Assembly: GCF_020536995.1 (NCBI RefSeq)
Contig: NC_068359.1
Location: 121,295,049 to 121,359,048, forward strand
Length of the DNA: 64,000 nt
Direction of reading: 5' to 3'
DNA from: Dreissena polymorpha
Lineage: Eukaryota > Mollusca > Bivalvia > Myida > Dreissenidae
The notes under the pieces are model-generated. The model saw only the letters and a program-made list of their open reading frames with translations. It made no database searches and was not told the origin of the DNA. Positions 40,450 to 50,640 of the stretch are shown piece after piece. Position 1 is the first letter of the stretch; every line of letters starts with the position of its first letter. The position numbers and the translations under genes were made by a program.

Positions 40450-43400
40450 GGGGCTGTGGTGAGTATTGTAGTATAAATTTGTTTCAATAAATCATGATGA
40501 ATGAAAACTGATTTTGATTCGTTTTGTACAGGTTTACTTGTATAGAAGTATAATGCGTTGGGTAGAAATTAGAATCTACTCAGTACTGATATAGTGTCGA
40601 TATGTTGTGATTAGCGATGATGGTGTATGATGGTGGAACAGAATATGAGCTACTTTGGGGAAACGAACATATGATTGAAAAAAATTTGCAAACATAGTAG
40701 ATAAATGATATGATATTGCTTAAATTGTATTTGCATGCTGTAACATTTCTATTTCATTTCAGGGTGCTGTGGTGAGTACTGTAGATTGTAGTGCATATGT
40801 ATAGAATTCAATAAAAGATTATGACTGAAAACTGCTTTTGATTCTTTTTGAACAGTTTTAGGGACTATAAGTCTATAACAAAAATATGTCGGTTGGCGTT
40901 CATACAGCAATGTTTTGAGTAGTACAGAAATGTTTCTACGTTTGTGGTCGCCAGTTGTCTGTGATGTGTAAAGTGAAAAATACACGGAGCTTTGAATACA
41001 ACAAACATTTACTGTTTTAACACAGATTGTGTGCTATGCATTTTTCGATGTAGATCTTTTTCAGATTTGACATGAAATGTAGACCTGACATTTGAACAGA
41101 GCTGGGAAACGAAAAGGTAAGTTTGTTAAATTTCACAATGAACACTTGTGTTTTGACAAAAGAAGAGATAAAGTGAGTTTTGTCATCATCATGGTTTCTT
41201 TCAGAGTATAACTCGTGAACAGATGAAAACCTATTTTTTGCTAGATTTTCATGTACTCTTTTTTTGGATGATAAGTATGTCAGTAACTCAAAATCATACG
41301 GCTAGTACAGTATGGAACATGAATGCTTTGTTCAGATTTTCAGATGTGTGCTGGCAGTTTAAGTCTGGCAGCTGAAGTGAACAGTCGTGATTTCTGGAGC
41401 TCCAACAAGATGCTAGAAGGTAAGTAACTATGTTTGTTTTGCATTGCATGTTTTTATATGTTTCAGACTTTCAAGCAGAGATGTCATGCTGACTGGAGTT
41501 GAGCACAGGGCAGTGACAAAGTGAAAGGTAAGTACTTTTGACTGAATGTTTGTTCTATGCATGTTTTGTTTTAATTCATTTCAGGAGTGCTTATCCAGTG
41601 ATGATATGACAGTTGGAGTGAACAGTGGAGCCAAGCAGTCTTGTTTTTGGAGCTACTCAACAAGCCTTGAAGGTAAGTTTAGAATTTCTCAATGTTAGTG
41701 AATTGAAGTACTGTCACTTGCTTTTGGACAGTCGAACAGAACAGACGTGGTTGCGAGAGCTCTCATATCTGTTGTGTTAAACTGTTTTTATGATATGTTA
41801 TGTTTGTTTGTTTGTTTGTGATGTACTATTTTTCAGATGCTGATGGCAGTGATGGGTTTTCAAGCTGACCTGAACAGAAAAGCACTCATATGGTAAGTAC
41901 AAAATAGTTGTTATATGGGATGTTTTGTGCATGCTTTTATGTTTCAGGTGTACTTGCAGTTAGAGACGAAGACGATTCAAGAAGAGGACCATAGGTCAGA
42001 AAGTGGATGGAACATACAAAGGGTAAGTTGAACCTGTGTTTTTGTTTGATTTTTACCATGCATACTTTGCTTTGCTCTGTTTCAGATTTCACATGCAGAA
42101 ATTAAACAGGATTTCAACTGCTGAGACACAATTCATCAAAAGCAAGGTAAGTTTTAATTCATTGATTTGAGTTGTACAATGTGTTCTTTACTTTATTTCA
42201 GATTCGAGTCACTGGTTTACACATGGAAGAAGATTTCCACGTCTGTTACTCAACTCTACAGAAGCAAGGTAAGTCGATCAAATTTTTGTTTTCATTGACT
42301 GCTGTAATGTGATGTTATGCTATTTTTCATGTGTGCTATGCAGAGATGGAGAATTCAATTTTAAGAAAGATTAACTGCTGCAGCTTAGCTCTGCTCTGTG
42401 TTGATTTTTGTTCAAAAACGTTTAACATGTATGTGTGTTTCCAGATGTTTTGTTTCAGTTGATGTCCAGATGGCAAGCAGTACAGACGTGTTGCTTGGAG
42501 CTGCCAAACAGTGAGTACAAACGTTTTATATTTTTCAGTTGTTTACTCATAGAAGTCTGTGAAAGATGATAACAAGGGTTGAATCTATCAGCACTTGTGT
42601 CTAAAAATGCTGATGTGTGACGGTTTACTGAAAAGGGTAAATGCTAGCCAGTACTTACACTTGAGCAACCGTGGGATGTCGAACTAACTGATGATGTACT
42701 ATGATGGTGAACACTTACTATGTGTATCAAAATGCTTTTGTTGATATTTACTATAGATGATTTGATATTGGTTAACATTTGTTTGCATGCTGTTAACATT
42801 TCTATTTCATTTCAGGGAGCTGTGGTAAGTATTGTAGTATTAATTTGTCTCAATAAACGATGATGAATGAAAACTGATGTCGATTCTTTTTGTACAGTTT
42901 TAGGTATTAGCACTCTATACAAAACTCTGTCGGTCGGTGTTTGTGAATGTGAGCTTAATGTTTGAGTAGAACAAAAATGTCTTTACTTTTGTGATCGCCA
43001 GTTGTCTGTGATGTAAAGTGGAAAAAACACAGCTATGAAGCATACAATTGTTTCGAAATTTTATCAATGATTGTATACTATGCATGTTTTGATTTAGTTC
43101 ATTTCAGATATGAGATGACATGAAGAGTTGACAGTCGAACAGAGCTGAGCAACGCAGAAAGGTAAGTGTGTTTCATTTTAGTATGAACACTTGTATTTTG
43201 TTTTTATATGGTATGTTTTGTGCATGCTATGTTTCAGGTGTACTTGTAGTCAGCGACGAAGACGATTAAAGAAGAGGAACATTGCTGAGAAAGTGAATGG
43301 GACTTGCAAACAGGGTAAGTGTTACAATTGTTGGTTTGATTTTTACCATGCATACTTTGCTTTACTCTGTTTCAGATTTCACATGCAGAAATGGTCTCAT

Positions 43401-43600
43401 AGCAGTGCCAACAGTGAATAAGGATTTCATCTGCTGTGAAACAACTCAACAGAAAGTAGGTAAGCATTGAATGCATGCACTTGAGTTGTACAATTTGATG
43501 TGATGCTTTTCTCTGTTTCAGATTCAAGTTTCTGGTGTAGACAGAAAAATGTGTTTGAAGAAGGAATTCTACTACTGTGATTCAACTCTACAGAAGCAAG
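40450..43600 (+). repeat. Duplicated exon-intron block inside the spliced unit
   Basis: The 9-base exons at 40450, 40763 and 42806 (GG-x-GCTGTG) have matching introns. The exon series 41948/42086/42202 is repeated, diverged, as 43238/43376/43522: shared starts are GTGTACTTG.AGT, ATTTCACATGCAGAAAT and ATTC.AGT, and the last pair ends in CTCTACAGAAGCAAG. The offset is about 1290-1320 bases. The locus grew by segmental duplication that kept the splice sites. Confidence 0.75.
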
Positions 43601-44178
43601 GTAAGTAGAAACAAAATTTTGGTTTAATTTAACTCATGTGTTTTGCACTGCATGCTATTTTTCAGGTCTCTCATGCAGTGATGCAAAAGAAGAAGATTTC
43701 AAGAAAGAATCACTGCTGCAACTCAGGCCTATAACAAGGTAAGTGTTTACTATATTGTATACAAAATATTTCTCTGTTTTACTCTGTTTGAAGGTTTCAA
43801 TTGCAGAGATGTTGCAGAGATGTTTTGACAGCTTGTGACAGAAAAGAAATTCAGCAGCTGTGTATCGACTGTAGCCACGAGGTAAGTCGAAACAAATATA
43901 CTGGTTTGTATGTTATGTTGTTATGCCCTTCTATGTTTCAGACTTACATTGCTGTGACTGTTCCACAGTGGGTCAAAAAAGAGACGAATACAGGTTTCAA
44001 GAAGAAAATTGGCTGTTGAAAACCTGCACAAAATATGAGGTAAGTAAACTATTCTTTTGGTTTGTTTTGTGCTTTGTTATGCTTAACTATTTTTCAGATT
44101 GGAGTGGTGGGTCGTTACAGAGCAGACTTTTGGACAACTAAGAAGTTAAACAACAGAAAATGATTCAAGATCAGCTAG

Positions 44179-44930
44179 GTAAGTCTGGATTATTATGCAT
44201 TGCTAAATGTTTTTTTTATTCCAGTATGGCTGTGGTAAGTACACTAACTTTCTATAATTTCATATTGAACTGTTTTGATGACTTGTATTCTGCATTGTAA
44301 AATGTCTGTTTTTCAGTTCAGTATCCTGTGGTAAGTACACTAACTTTCTATAATTTCATATTGAAATGTTTTGATGACTTGTATACTACTATGCAATGCT
44401 TAATGTTTTTTTTCATTTCAGTAGCCTGTTGGTAAGTACACTAACTTTCTATAATTTCATAGTGAACTGTTTTGATTACCTGTATTCTGCATTGTAAAAT
44501 GTGTTTCTTTTTCATTTCAGTATGGCTGTGGTAAGTACACAAACTTTCTTTAATTTTCATATTGAACTGTTTTGATGACTTGTATTCTACTATGCAATGC
44601 TTAATGTATTTTTTTCAGTATGGCTGTGGTAAGTACACAAACTTTCTATAATTTCATATTGAACTGTTTTGATGACTTGTATTCTACTATGCAATGCTTA
44701 ATGTATTTTTTCAGTAGCCTGTTGGTAAGTACAATTGCCTTCTTTAATTTTCATATTGAACTGTTTTGATGATGTGTATACTGCTATGCAATGCTTAATG
44801 TTTTTTTCATTTCAGTATAGCTGTGGTAAGTACACTAACTTTCTTTAATTTTCATATTGAACTGTTTTGATGACTTGTATTCTGCTATACAAAATGTGCT
44901 TTTTTCAATTTCAGGTCAGCAATGGTAAGT
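44179..44930 (+). repeat. Tandem array of intron plus 10-base micro-exon, period 97-101 bases
   Basis: Eight units are seen, each an intron of about 82-91 bases (GTAAGTACACTAACTTTCT...ATTGAACTGTTTTGATGACTTG...TTTTTTCAG type) plus a micro-exon: TATGGCTGTG at 44225, 44521 and 44619; TATCCTGTG at 44322; TAGCCTGTTG at 44422 and 44715; TATAGCTGTG at 44816; GTCAGCAATG at 44915. Donors and acceptors are intact in every unit. The array lies inside the long spliced unit. Confidence 0.9.
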
Positions 44931-46195
44931 ATATTGTGTTTCTTTATGTATAATTTTGTATACATATTGTTTTTTTCATCATAGCATGTTTTTTATATTT
45001 ATGCTTTGTGTAAGTAAAATGTTCATAAATCATTCTTATCTTTAAACTAAAAATGTATTTTGATATGCAAAATGTCTGTATGATTTCAGTTGCCAGAGGT
45101 GAGTACCATAACAGTTGAAAAGTTAGTTTTGTTTAGTTAAAGTTTTGGTTCACAGTTTTGTTTGTTATTTGGCAAAATTTACATGTATGCATTGAGTCTT
45201 GATTTCAGCTCGATTGTGGACTGAAGAAGATTGCCAGCAGAGGGATTGGATACAAAATACAAAGTAAGTACTGAGTTTCTTACTAAAAGTTTTGAGTTGT
45301 ATTCATTGTGTGTAAATATGCTATGATTGCTATGAACATGGCTTTTGTATTTCAGCGAAGACAACATAGGTAAGTAAAATTGTTATTTGTTTCAAGTTTA
45401 CTGTTATAGTTCAATATTGTGTTTATAAATTGTAAGTTGTACAAACACATTCAAAAGTTTCTGATTATGCTTTCGATTTCATTTTAGCTTTACTGCTGGA
45501 CGAGTGTTCTCAACTACTAGACGAGTCAGGTTTACTACCAGGCGAGCAGTGACAACAAGGCGCCTTTGTGGAAACAACACAACAAAAAAGTGAGTATGAG
45601 TTGAAATTGTTTTTCTGTATGTTACACTTAAATGCAAAATTGTGCACATAAACTGTAAGTTGTACAAACACAGTGAAAGTTTCTTATCATGCTTTCTATT
45701 TCATTTCAGCTCTACTGCAAGACGAGCAGTGACAGCAAGGCGCCTGAACATGCAACACAATACAAAAAAGTAAGTATCAGTCAAACAGTTGGTAGAGTTG
45801 TGTGTTTTTTTTAGAACTTTGTGTTTACTTTTTCATTTGATACATGGTATATTACACATGCATGCTTTTTATCATTTCAGGCTGTTTACTTTCATCGTTT
45901 ACTGTTTAACACAATTTGCTTTTCTATTTTCAGTGCCAATTTGCAAACCTTGATGTGGACACCGAGTAGTCAATACATACGTGTGGCGTATAGCTGCGAC
46001 AAAACCGTGGGTCCATCGCACCGATAACTTGAACATTGGCCCGTGTATGGACATCAGTGCAACTTTGTGAATCCATGTATCTTTGTGAATCCATGTAACA
46101 TTGCGAATGTGTGTCGATCGAAAAATGTGTACATTCTGAACTGAAACGAACTCGGTGTTGCAAGTGGCAAGTGTTGACAGTGTGTATGTTTATGT

Positions 46196-46240
46196 TTATG
46201 TTTTTACATGAAAACTAAAGGAGATTGTTCTCCTACCTTT
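46196..46240 (+). other. Small hairpin in the terminal exon
   Basis: AGGAGA-TTGT-TCTCCT forms a 6-bp stem with a 4-base loop followed by a T run, upstream of AATAAA at 46332. It may be a 3' UTR structure; function unknown. Confidence 0.35.
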
Positions 46241-46359
46241 TTTTTCCTTGTTTTATTGCGCTGGCCAGCAATATTGATGTATTGATGTATGTGTTTGTGT
46301 TTAAACTATGCAATACCAAAATCAAACAAAAAATAAACATTAACAGTCATTAACTGTGT

Positions 46360-46450
46360 TTGGGCGGCCGAGGGGTTTAAGACTCCACAAGTGTGAAGCG
46401 CACTGATAGCACTTGGGGGTAAACACCTCGGTATTTCGGTGCTAAAATGT
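46360..46450 (+). ncRNA. tRNA-Ser/Leu-like head, degenerate
   Basis: GGCGGCCGAGGGGTTTAAGAC resembles a class II tRNA A box and D arm. A hairpin follows (CAAGTG...CACTTG). The B box is poor. It may be a decayed SINE head or one of the tRNA-like units of this zone. Confidence 0.35.
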
Positions 46451-46969
46451 TTTCACGGTGCTTATTTTGACGCACTGTTAGAACTACCAACCAGTTAATG
46501 ATTGCATGATCTATAAAACCAATTTTAAGTCTACTTGGGCACAAGAGATTCCAAGTACCAAAATACCAACAATTAACAAGCAGACGCTTTTCAAAACTAT
46601 GACCGCTGAGATTGATAGTCAGATGGAGTCCTGCCCATTTAGCTGTGTAGCGGTCTAGGGCGGGGTTGCAAGTCAATACGAAATGAGGCGCTATAAAGCA
46701 ACTTGTCCCCGTTATGACCGTCAATACTTTCGACACTATCTGGGAATCCTTTCAACACCACATTGTTGCGCTGTTGGAAGGGTGGTAGGCACGCATGGTG
46801 ACATGCCTGTGCTTTGCTATGCGACACCATGGTATTTTCGTACGGTGACACGAAATATCTTAATCTGGCTCTCTCAGAAACGCAGGCACGCGTTGACCGA
46901 ACCTGACCGATGACCGAGCAATAACATTTCTATTAAGTGCTTCAATGCACAAAGTCTGCTAGGGCTGGG

Positions 46970-47045
46970 GTGGGAAGGCGACTTCTCTTGTACTCAGACA
47001 AGAGGAACGGTCACAAGTCCGTGAAAACGCCGAGTGACACCACTA
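46970..47045 (+). ncRNA. Structured RNA-like unit, copy 1
   Basis: An outer stem GGCG/CGCC encloses a long hairpin (TTCTCTTGT with ACAAGAGGA) and a T-arm-like hairpin (ACGG, TCACAAGT, CCGT). The constant 3' motif GAGTGACACC follows. The whole unit recurs at 48163-48236 with changed but still complementary stems. Confidence 0.55.
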
Positions 47046-48160
47046 GCTTTCAATCGTACAAAGCAAAAAACTTTCAAACTTTAGTTTGAGGTGAAATGAT
47101 AAAAAAACTATATAAACAACTAACCGTTATAAGATATTCGCCATATGGACACAAACTATGCTACTCAATGTTGCGTTGAACATTAATTGCGCCTTACGAA
47201 CTACTCGTGTTGAAACTAACATTGAGTGACTCGTAAACTTAAAGCAGTTACTCGCTTTTGACTGCATACACATTTTGTACAACGGCTCGTTATTGGTATA
47301 ACTTGTCTTTCAATGAGACACATTAACACAAACGTTCAACAGTATTTAGGCTTTATATTGCGCTTGTAGAATATACGAACAAAACACACTATATAAATGA
47401 CGTTTAGGGATTATTTTGACTTTCCATTTGAGATGATATGATGAAAAAGTATATACATCAGTTTAAGCGACTTTCATGACATTCACCACATGGCCATAAA
47501 CTTGCGTTATTCAATGAAATGTTAAAATTTCGCTAGCAAAATAAATAAAAACTATATACGCAGTTTCATAACTTTCGATGTATGATCATGAAGTTTGAAA
47601 TTGTGCAAAGCAATTTTGCGTTAAAAGTTGCATGCAGTTTAAAACCTGAAACATTTCGCTACACTTCAACCGTATTCAACACTCAAGAACTCAATTGTTT
47701 GTACAGAACAATACGAATGTTCCCATTTTGAAACGACAGTCAAGTAACACAACCGCTTGAATGTTTTGAAAAGCAGTATCGCTTCATCGCTATGATTTGG
47801 TTGTGAGATGTAATATATAGTATAGTAGCATCAATGTTACAGACCCGTAAGCACATTCATACACCTGCTTTAATATTTCGGAAAGCAGTATTACTTCAAT
47901 GATATGGTTTGGTTATAAGATACAATATATGATGTATTGATGTAACAGATCTGTATGCACATGTTAAACAACTACTTGGTTAGTTTGGAAAGCAGTGTCG
48001 CTTCAATGCTGCGTCAAAACATTTTTGCAAGATGTGAAAAATATCTATTTGAATGGGATTTCTGAGGTTTAGCCATCGCCGAAAGGCCAATGTTTCTTCA
48101 TGTATGTATGACAAAAGTTACTGCTATATTTGCTAGTATGCTAGTCCGTATTGCATATCG
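47045..48160. repeat. Short diverged repeats between the RNA-like units
   Basis: No gene. A unit with GAAAGCAGT.T..CTTCA recurs at about 47771, 47881 and 47989 (period about 109). A longer pattern (CATATGGACA/CATGGCCATAAACT, ACTATATA) recurs at about 47081, 47420 and 47533. Confidence 0.55.
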
Positions 48161-48162
48161 CA

Positions 48163-48236
48163 AGGTGGTAAAGCGGCTCTTTTCATTTTGCTGTGAAAAG
48201 AACGGTCACAAGCCCGTACAAACGCTGAGTGACACC
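48163..48236 (+). ncRNA. Structured RNA-like unit, copy 2
   Basis: Same architecture as 46970-47045: outer stem AGCG/CGCT, hairpin TCTTTTCA/TGAAAAGA, T-arm-like ACGG...CCGT and the 3' motif GAGTGACACC. A D-arm-like GGTGGTAAAGCG precedes it. The outer stem changes G-C to A-U and the long hairpin changes on both sides, so pairing is kept while sequence differs. Confidence 0.55.
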
Positions 48237-48273
48237 TCTTGATCATGTAGCTTGTATGAAACGTGTTTATACA

Positions 48274-48349
48274 ACCACAGTAGTTCAAAGCAGAACGCTT
48301 TTCCTTCTTCGAGGGAGAAGAAATCTGGGTGCAAGTCCCGGCTTTGGTT
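48274..48349 (+). ncRNA. tRNA-like RNA element B
   Basis: The acceptor-type stem ACCACAG/CTTTGGT has six of seven pairs. The D arm is perfect (GTTC, loop AAAGCA, GAAC). The T arm CTGGG, TGCAAGT, CCCGG abuts the acceptor strand. The anticodon arm is again a long hairpin (TTTTC with GAGAA, inner CTTC/GAGG) and not a 5-bp arm with a 7-base loop. It shares the 3' half plan with element A at 31540. Confidence 0.65.
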
Positions 48350-48544
48350 ATAACACGAATACTACTCGCTGCTCAATAGCAATATTCATCATCCTATCCT
48401 TAACCATAATACCACTAGGCTCTATTAAGAGTAGCTTTGGAAAGGGAGTTAATAGCAGCTGCATGAGTGCTTTCATAAAATGTAAACGGTCGACCTTTAC
48501 GGTTGCAAAATTGAAATACGATTTCAATGTTTTGAAGCATAATG

Positions 48545-48735
48545 TCTACATCGGGACCAAATGCCCATAGGTTCGATTTCGACTTGCTACACTCACGATT
48601 GAAATGAACCGTTTGAACATTCGCTGATAATAGGCATGCAATAACAATCCAACGCTGAAATGACTCACACTCCTACGCAATTAATTTTATCGCGGGACCA
48701 AATACCCATAGGCTCGATTTCGAGTTGCTAATGTT
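48545..48735. repeat. Two copies of a 37-base motif, 144 bases apart
   Basis: GGGACCAAAT.CCCATAGG.T followed by CGATTTCGA..TTGCT occurs at about 48552 and 48696. The GGTTCGATTTC part resembles a Pol III B box. It marks the approximate right end of the island. Confidence 0.6.
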
Positions 48736-48750
48736 TGCGTTCATATCATA

Positions 48751-50480
48751 GTCAAGCAAATCAAGATTAACCAAAAGAAAGTTGTAAAAGGCAAAATTAC
48801 AAAGCGTGTTTGTGTACAGCACCCCTTATATACATTATGCATGTAAAACGGTTCAAGTTAAATAGGTTTCAAGAAAGTATTATTGTTGCAAAAGATATTA
48901 ATGCGGGTTAAAATGTTAAAGTATGAACTTCACACGTATAATCCTGTATACTTATGAACGATTCCGGCTCTTACGAAACGGCATCGGATCATATCAGAAA
49001 ATAAATAAGGAAAATTGCAGGATGTGCCCAGAATCGGAAGTGAAAATGGTAACAGCATCGCACTAGTATGCCAAATACTACAAAACTGATCTTTGAAAAC
49101 AGTGATTCATTATTTCAAGAGTTTAAACAAAAAACAAAGCGCTTCAGACGACCTCCATTCAGCAGAGTAAAACTATTCATTAAATAAGTCATACAATCCC
49201 GCGTTCGGCTTGAACTTCGATGACGTCATAATTTCCTACATAATGCACTTAGAAGCTACATCTTTTACGTACATCTACATTAAAAAGCAAATCCAGTCTG
49301 TTTAAAAGAAATTCAGACTTATACGAATGTACATGCTTAAGTAAGTATAACAGTGAATGCAATTTCAATATATAGAACAATAAGAGCATACCAGGACATC
49401 CTGATTGGATTATATGATTTACTTGTTGATGAAACATTGATATTTTGGTTTACATTCAAGGATTGAAAAAACTTAATGAAGTAGATAAAACTCTTTCACA
49501 CACCAGATGATCTACTAGCTGCATCACTCAGATAGCTAAATATTCGTAATTTACTCCCACGCTTTGTGCATTATGAGCGATACAAACTCAATGTGAAGGA
49601 ATGTATTCCCAATTTTATACAAAACTTGTGATAATGAAATAGATTCACGGTAAAAATATAATAATATAGTTTGTACTATATTCTTTAAAAAAAAAACAAA
49701 CATACTTATTTGGTTTTGTATTCACTATGAGATAGTAGTATTTATAGAAGTAAATTAGTGTTTAAACTATGGTGTGATATCCAAATGTGAAAATCAATAA
49801 AGGACACATTTTATTTGGAAACTAGACTGTCCATATTTAGTGTATACTTTGACGAAATAGCGATGATCTATATTTTATAATAGTATTTTAAAGACGTGTT
49901 TGATCTGTAGTGTCTTAACATTGATGTGCACTGTCGTAAAAGGGTTAACAGTAAAAGTAATCAACATTCACGCACCATGTCCGATTTCAATGAATACTAT
50001 CCGAGGATTTAACTTTTTAGTTGAGGCTGTTACTGGCTCTCCCAATATTAAAGCGACTATTATCCCCTTGTTTGAGTTGTCTTTACCCGATTAGAAAACA
50101 TAAACCAATTAGCATGAATTCCGGAGAGCAGTTATTGTTCAAACTGTCTATTTCTTTCATATAATGTTACCTACATTTGCTTCACACTTTACGTACATAT
50201 CCTAAATTTCTTGACGTAATCAAAAGGCTGGTATACCTGTTTTAGCATTACTAATAAAACGCATTACGTCCCATTTCATCGTGACGTCTGTGCGTTGAAA
50301 CTACTTACATGCACATGCACATAATAAATCATTGAATGAGGCCCGACCGTCTACTTCAATAAATAAATTATCAATTATTTCTAAATATCACATAAGAGCA
50401 AAAAGTTGGTGGCGGGATCATGCATACATTGTTCTAATTAATGATTCAGTACACTTAAAAATCGAAATCCTTCTTTAGAT
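48751..50480. other. Intergenic host DNA
   Basis: No gene or named repeat recognised. Frames are short and without domains. Confidence 0.4.
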
Positions 50481-50483
50481 GCA

Positions 50484-50640
50484 GTCGACATGGTGTAATG
50501 GATATGGTGTATGCCTAGCGCCCAGGATGTCACGGGCTCCTTCTTCACTGCGGGACCGTTCTTTAGATTTCCTCCAAAGACACCAAGTACTGGTTCTATG
50601 GCAAGGTTCGAGAGCGTTTCAAATAAGTAGTAAGTGCTTT
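50484..50640 (+). repeat. tRNA-headed SINE, partial
   Basis: An A-box-like start (CATGGTGTAATGG) is followed by GCCCAGGATGTCACGGGCTCC (degenerate B box) and a body with GGGACCGTTCTTTAGATTTCCTCC and CACCAAGTACTGGTTCTATG. The plan is that of a tRNA-derived SINE of a different family from the one at 10529. Confidence 0.6.

Larger units (their letters stand above)
39300..46355 (+). ncRNA. Multi-exon, probably non-coding spliced transcription unit with micro-exons
   Basis: At least 34 blocks lie between TTTCAG-type acceptors and GTAAGT/GTGAGT donors. They include 40450-40458, 40763-40771, 41065-41116, 41344-41419, 41467-41527, 41585-41672, 41837-41892, 41948-42022, 42086-42146, 42202-42268, 42459-42510, 42806-42814, 43108-43161, 43238-43314, 43376-43459, 43522-43600, 43666-43738, 43807-43881, 43942-44039, 44098-44178, eight of about 10 bases (44225-44924), 45090-45098, 45209-45263, 45356-45369, 45488-45589, 45710-45769 and a terminal exon from 45934 to AATAAA at 46332. 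Earlier donors at 39325 and 40156 suggest more exons upstream. Exon lengths are not multiples of three and stops occur when exons are read through (for example after 41344-41527), so it is probably non-coding. Its place beside virus-like genes recalls herpesvirus latency transcripts in layout only. Confidence 0.7.
13197..48750. mobile_element. Endogenous large-DNA-virus-like island, herpesvirus-like (fossil)
   Basis: This span contrasts with the flanks in gene density, promoter style and content. It carries about 25 compact genes (13.4-34.7 kb), then a repeat-rich, intron-like non-coding zone (34.7-46.3 kb) and structured RNA-like units (46.4-48.7 kb). The parts suggest an accessory block of a herpesvirus-like virus: a UL24-like protein, BIR and RING proteins (both known in Malacoherpesviridae), a Bcl-2-like protein and several type I glycoproteins. 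No DNA polymerase, capsid or terminase gene is seen, so it is partial or specialised. The reading frames look whole with no obvious breaks, implying a young or maintained copy. Edges are approximate. An assembly join between virus and host contigs is a real alternative. Confidence 0.6.

Noticed and set aside
41344-41550. A protein start at the ATG of the 41344 exon
   Set aside because: Joining it to the next exon reaches a stop after about 35 codons; later exons do not keep a frame.
44179-44930. Micro-exon array as a schistosome-type micro-exon gene coding for a secreted peptide
   Set aside because: Those genes use symmetric exons in multiples of three; most exons here are 10 bases and have no signal-peptide exon in front.
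46639-46913. Overlapping short frames on both strands
   Set aside because: They lie in the structured RNA zone, overlap each other and show no motif.
13197-48750. Baculovirus, nudivirus or iridovirus origin
   Set aside because: BIR and RING genes occur there too, but the UL24-like gene, introns and glycoprotein style fit a herpesvirus relative better; not excluded without searches.
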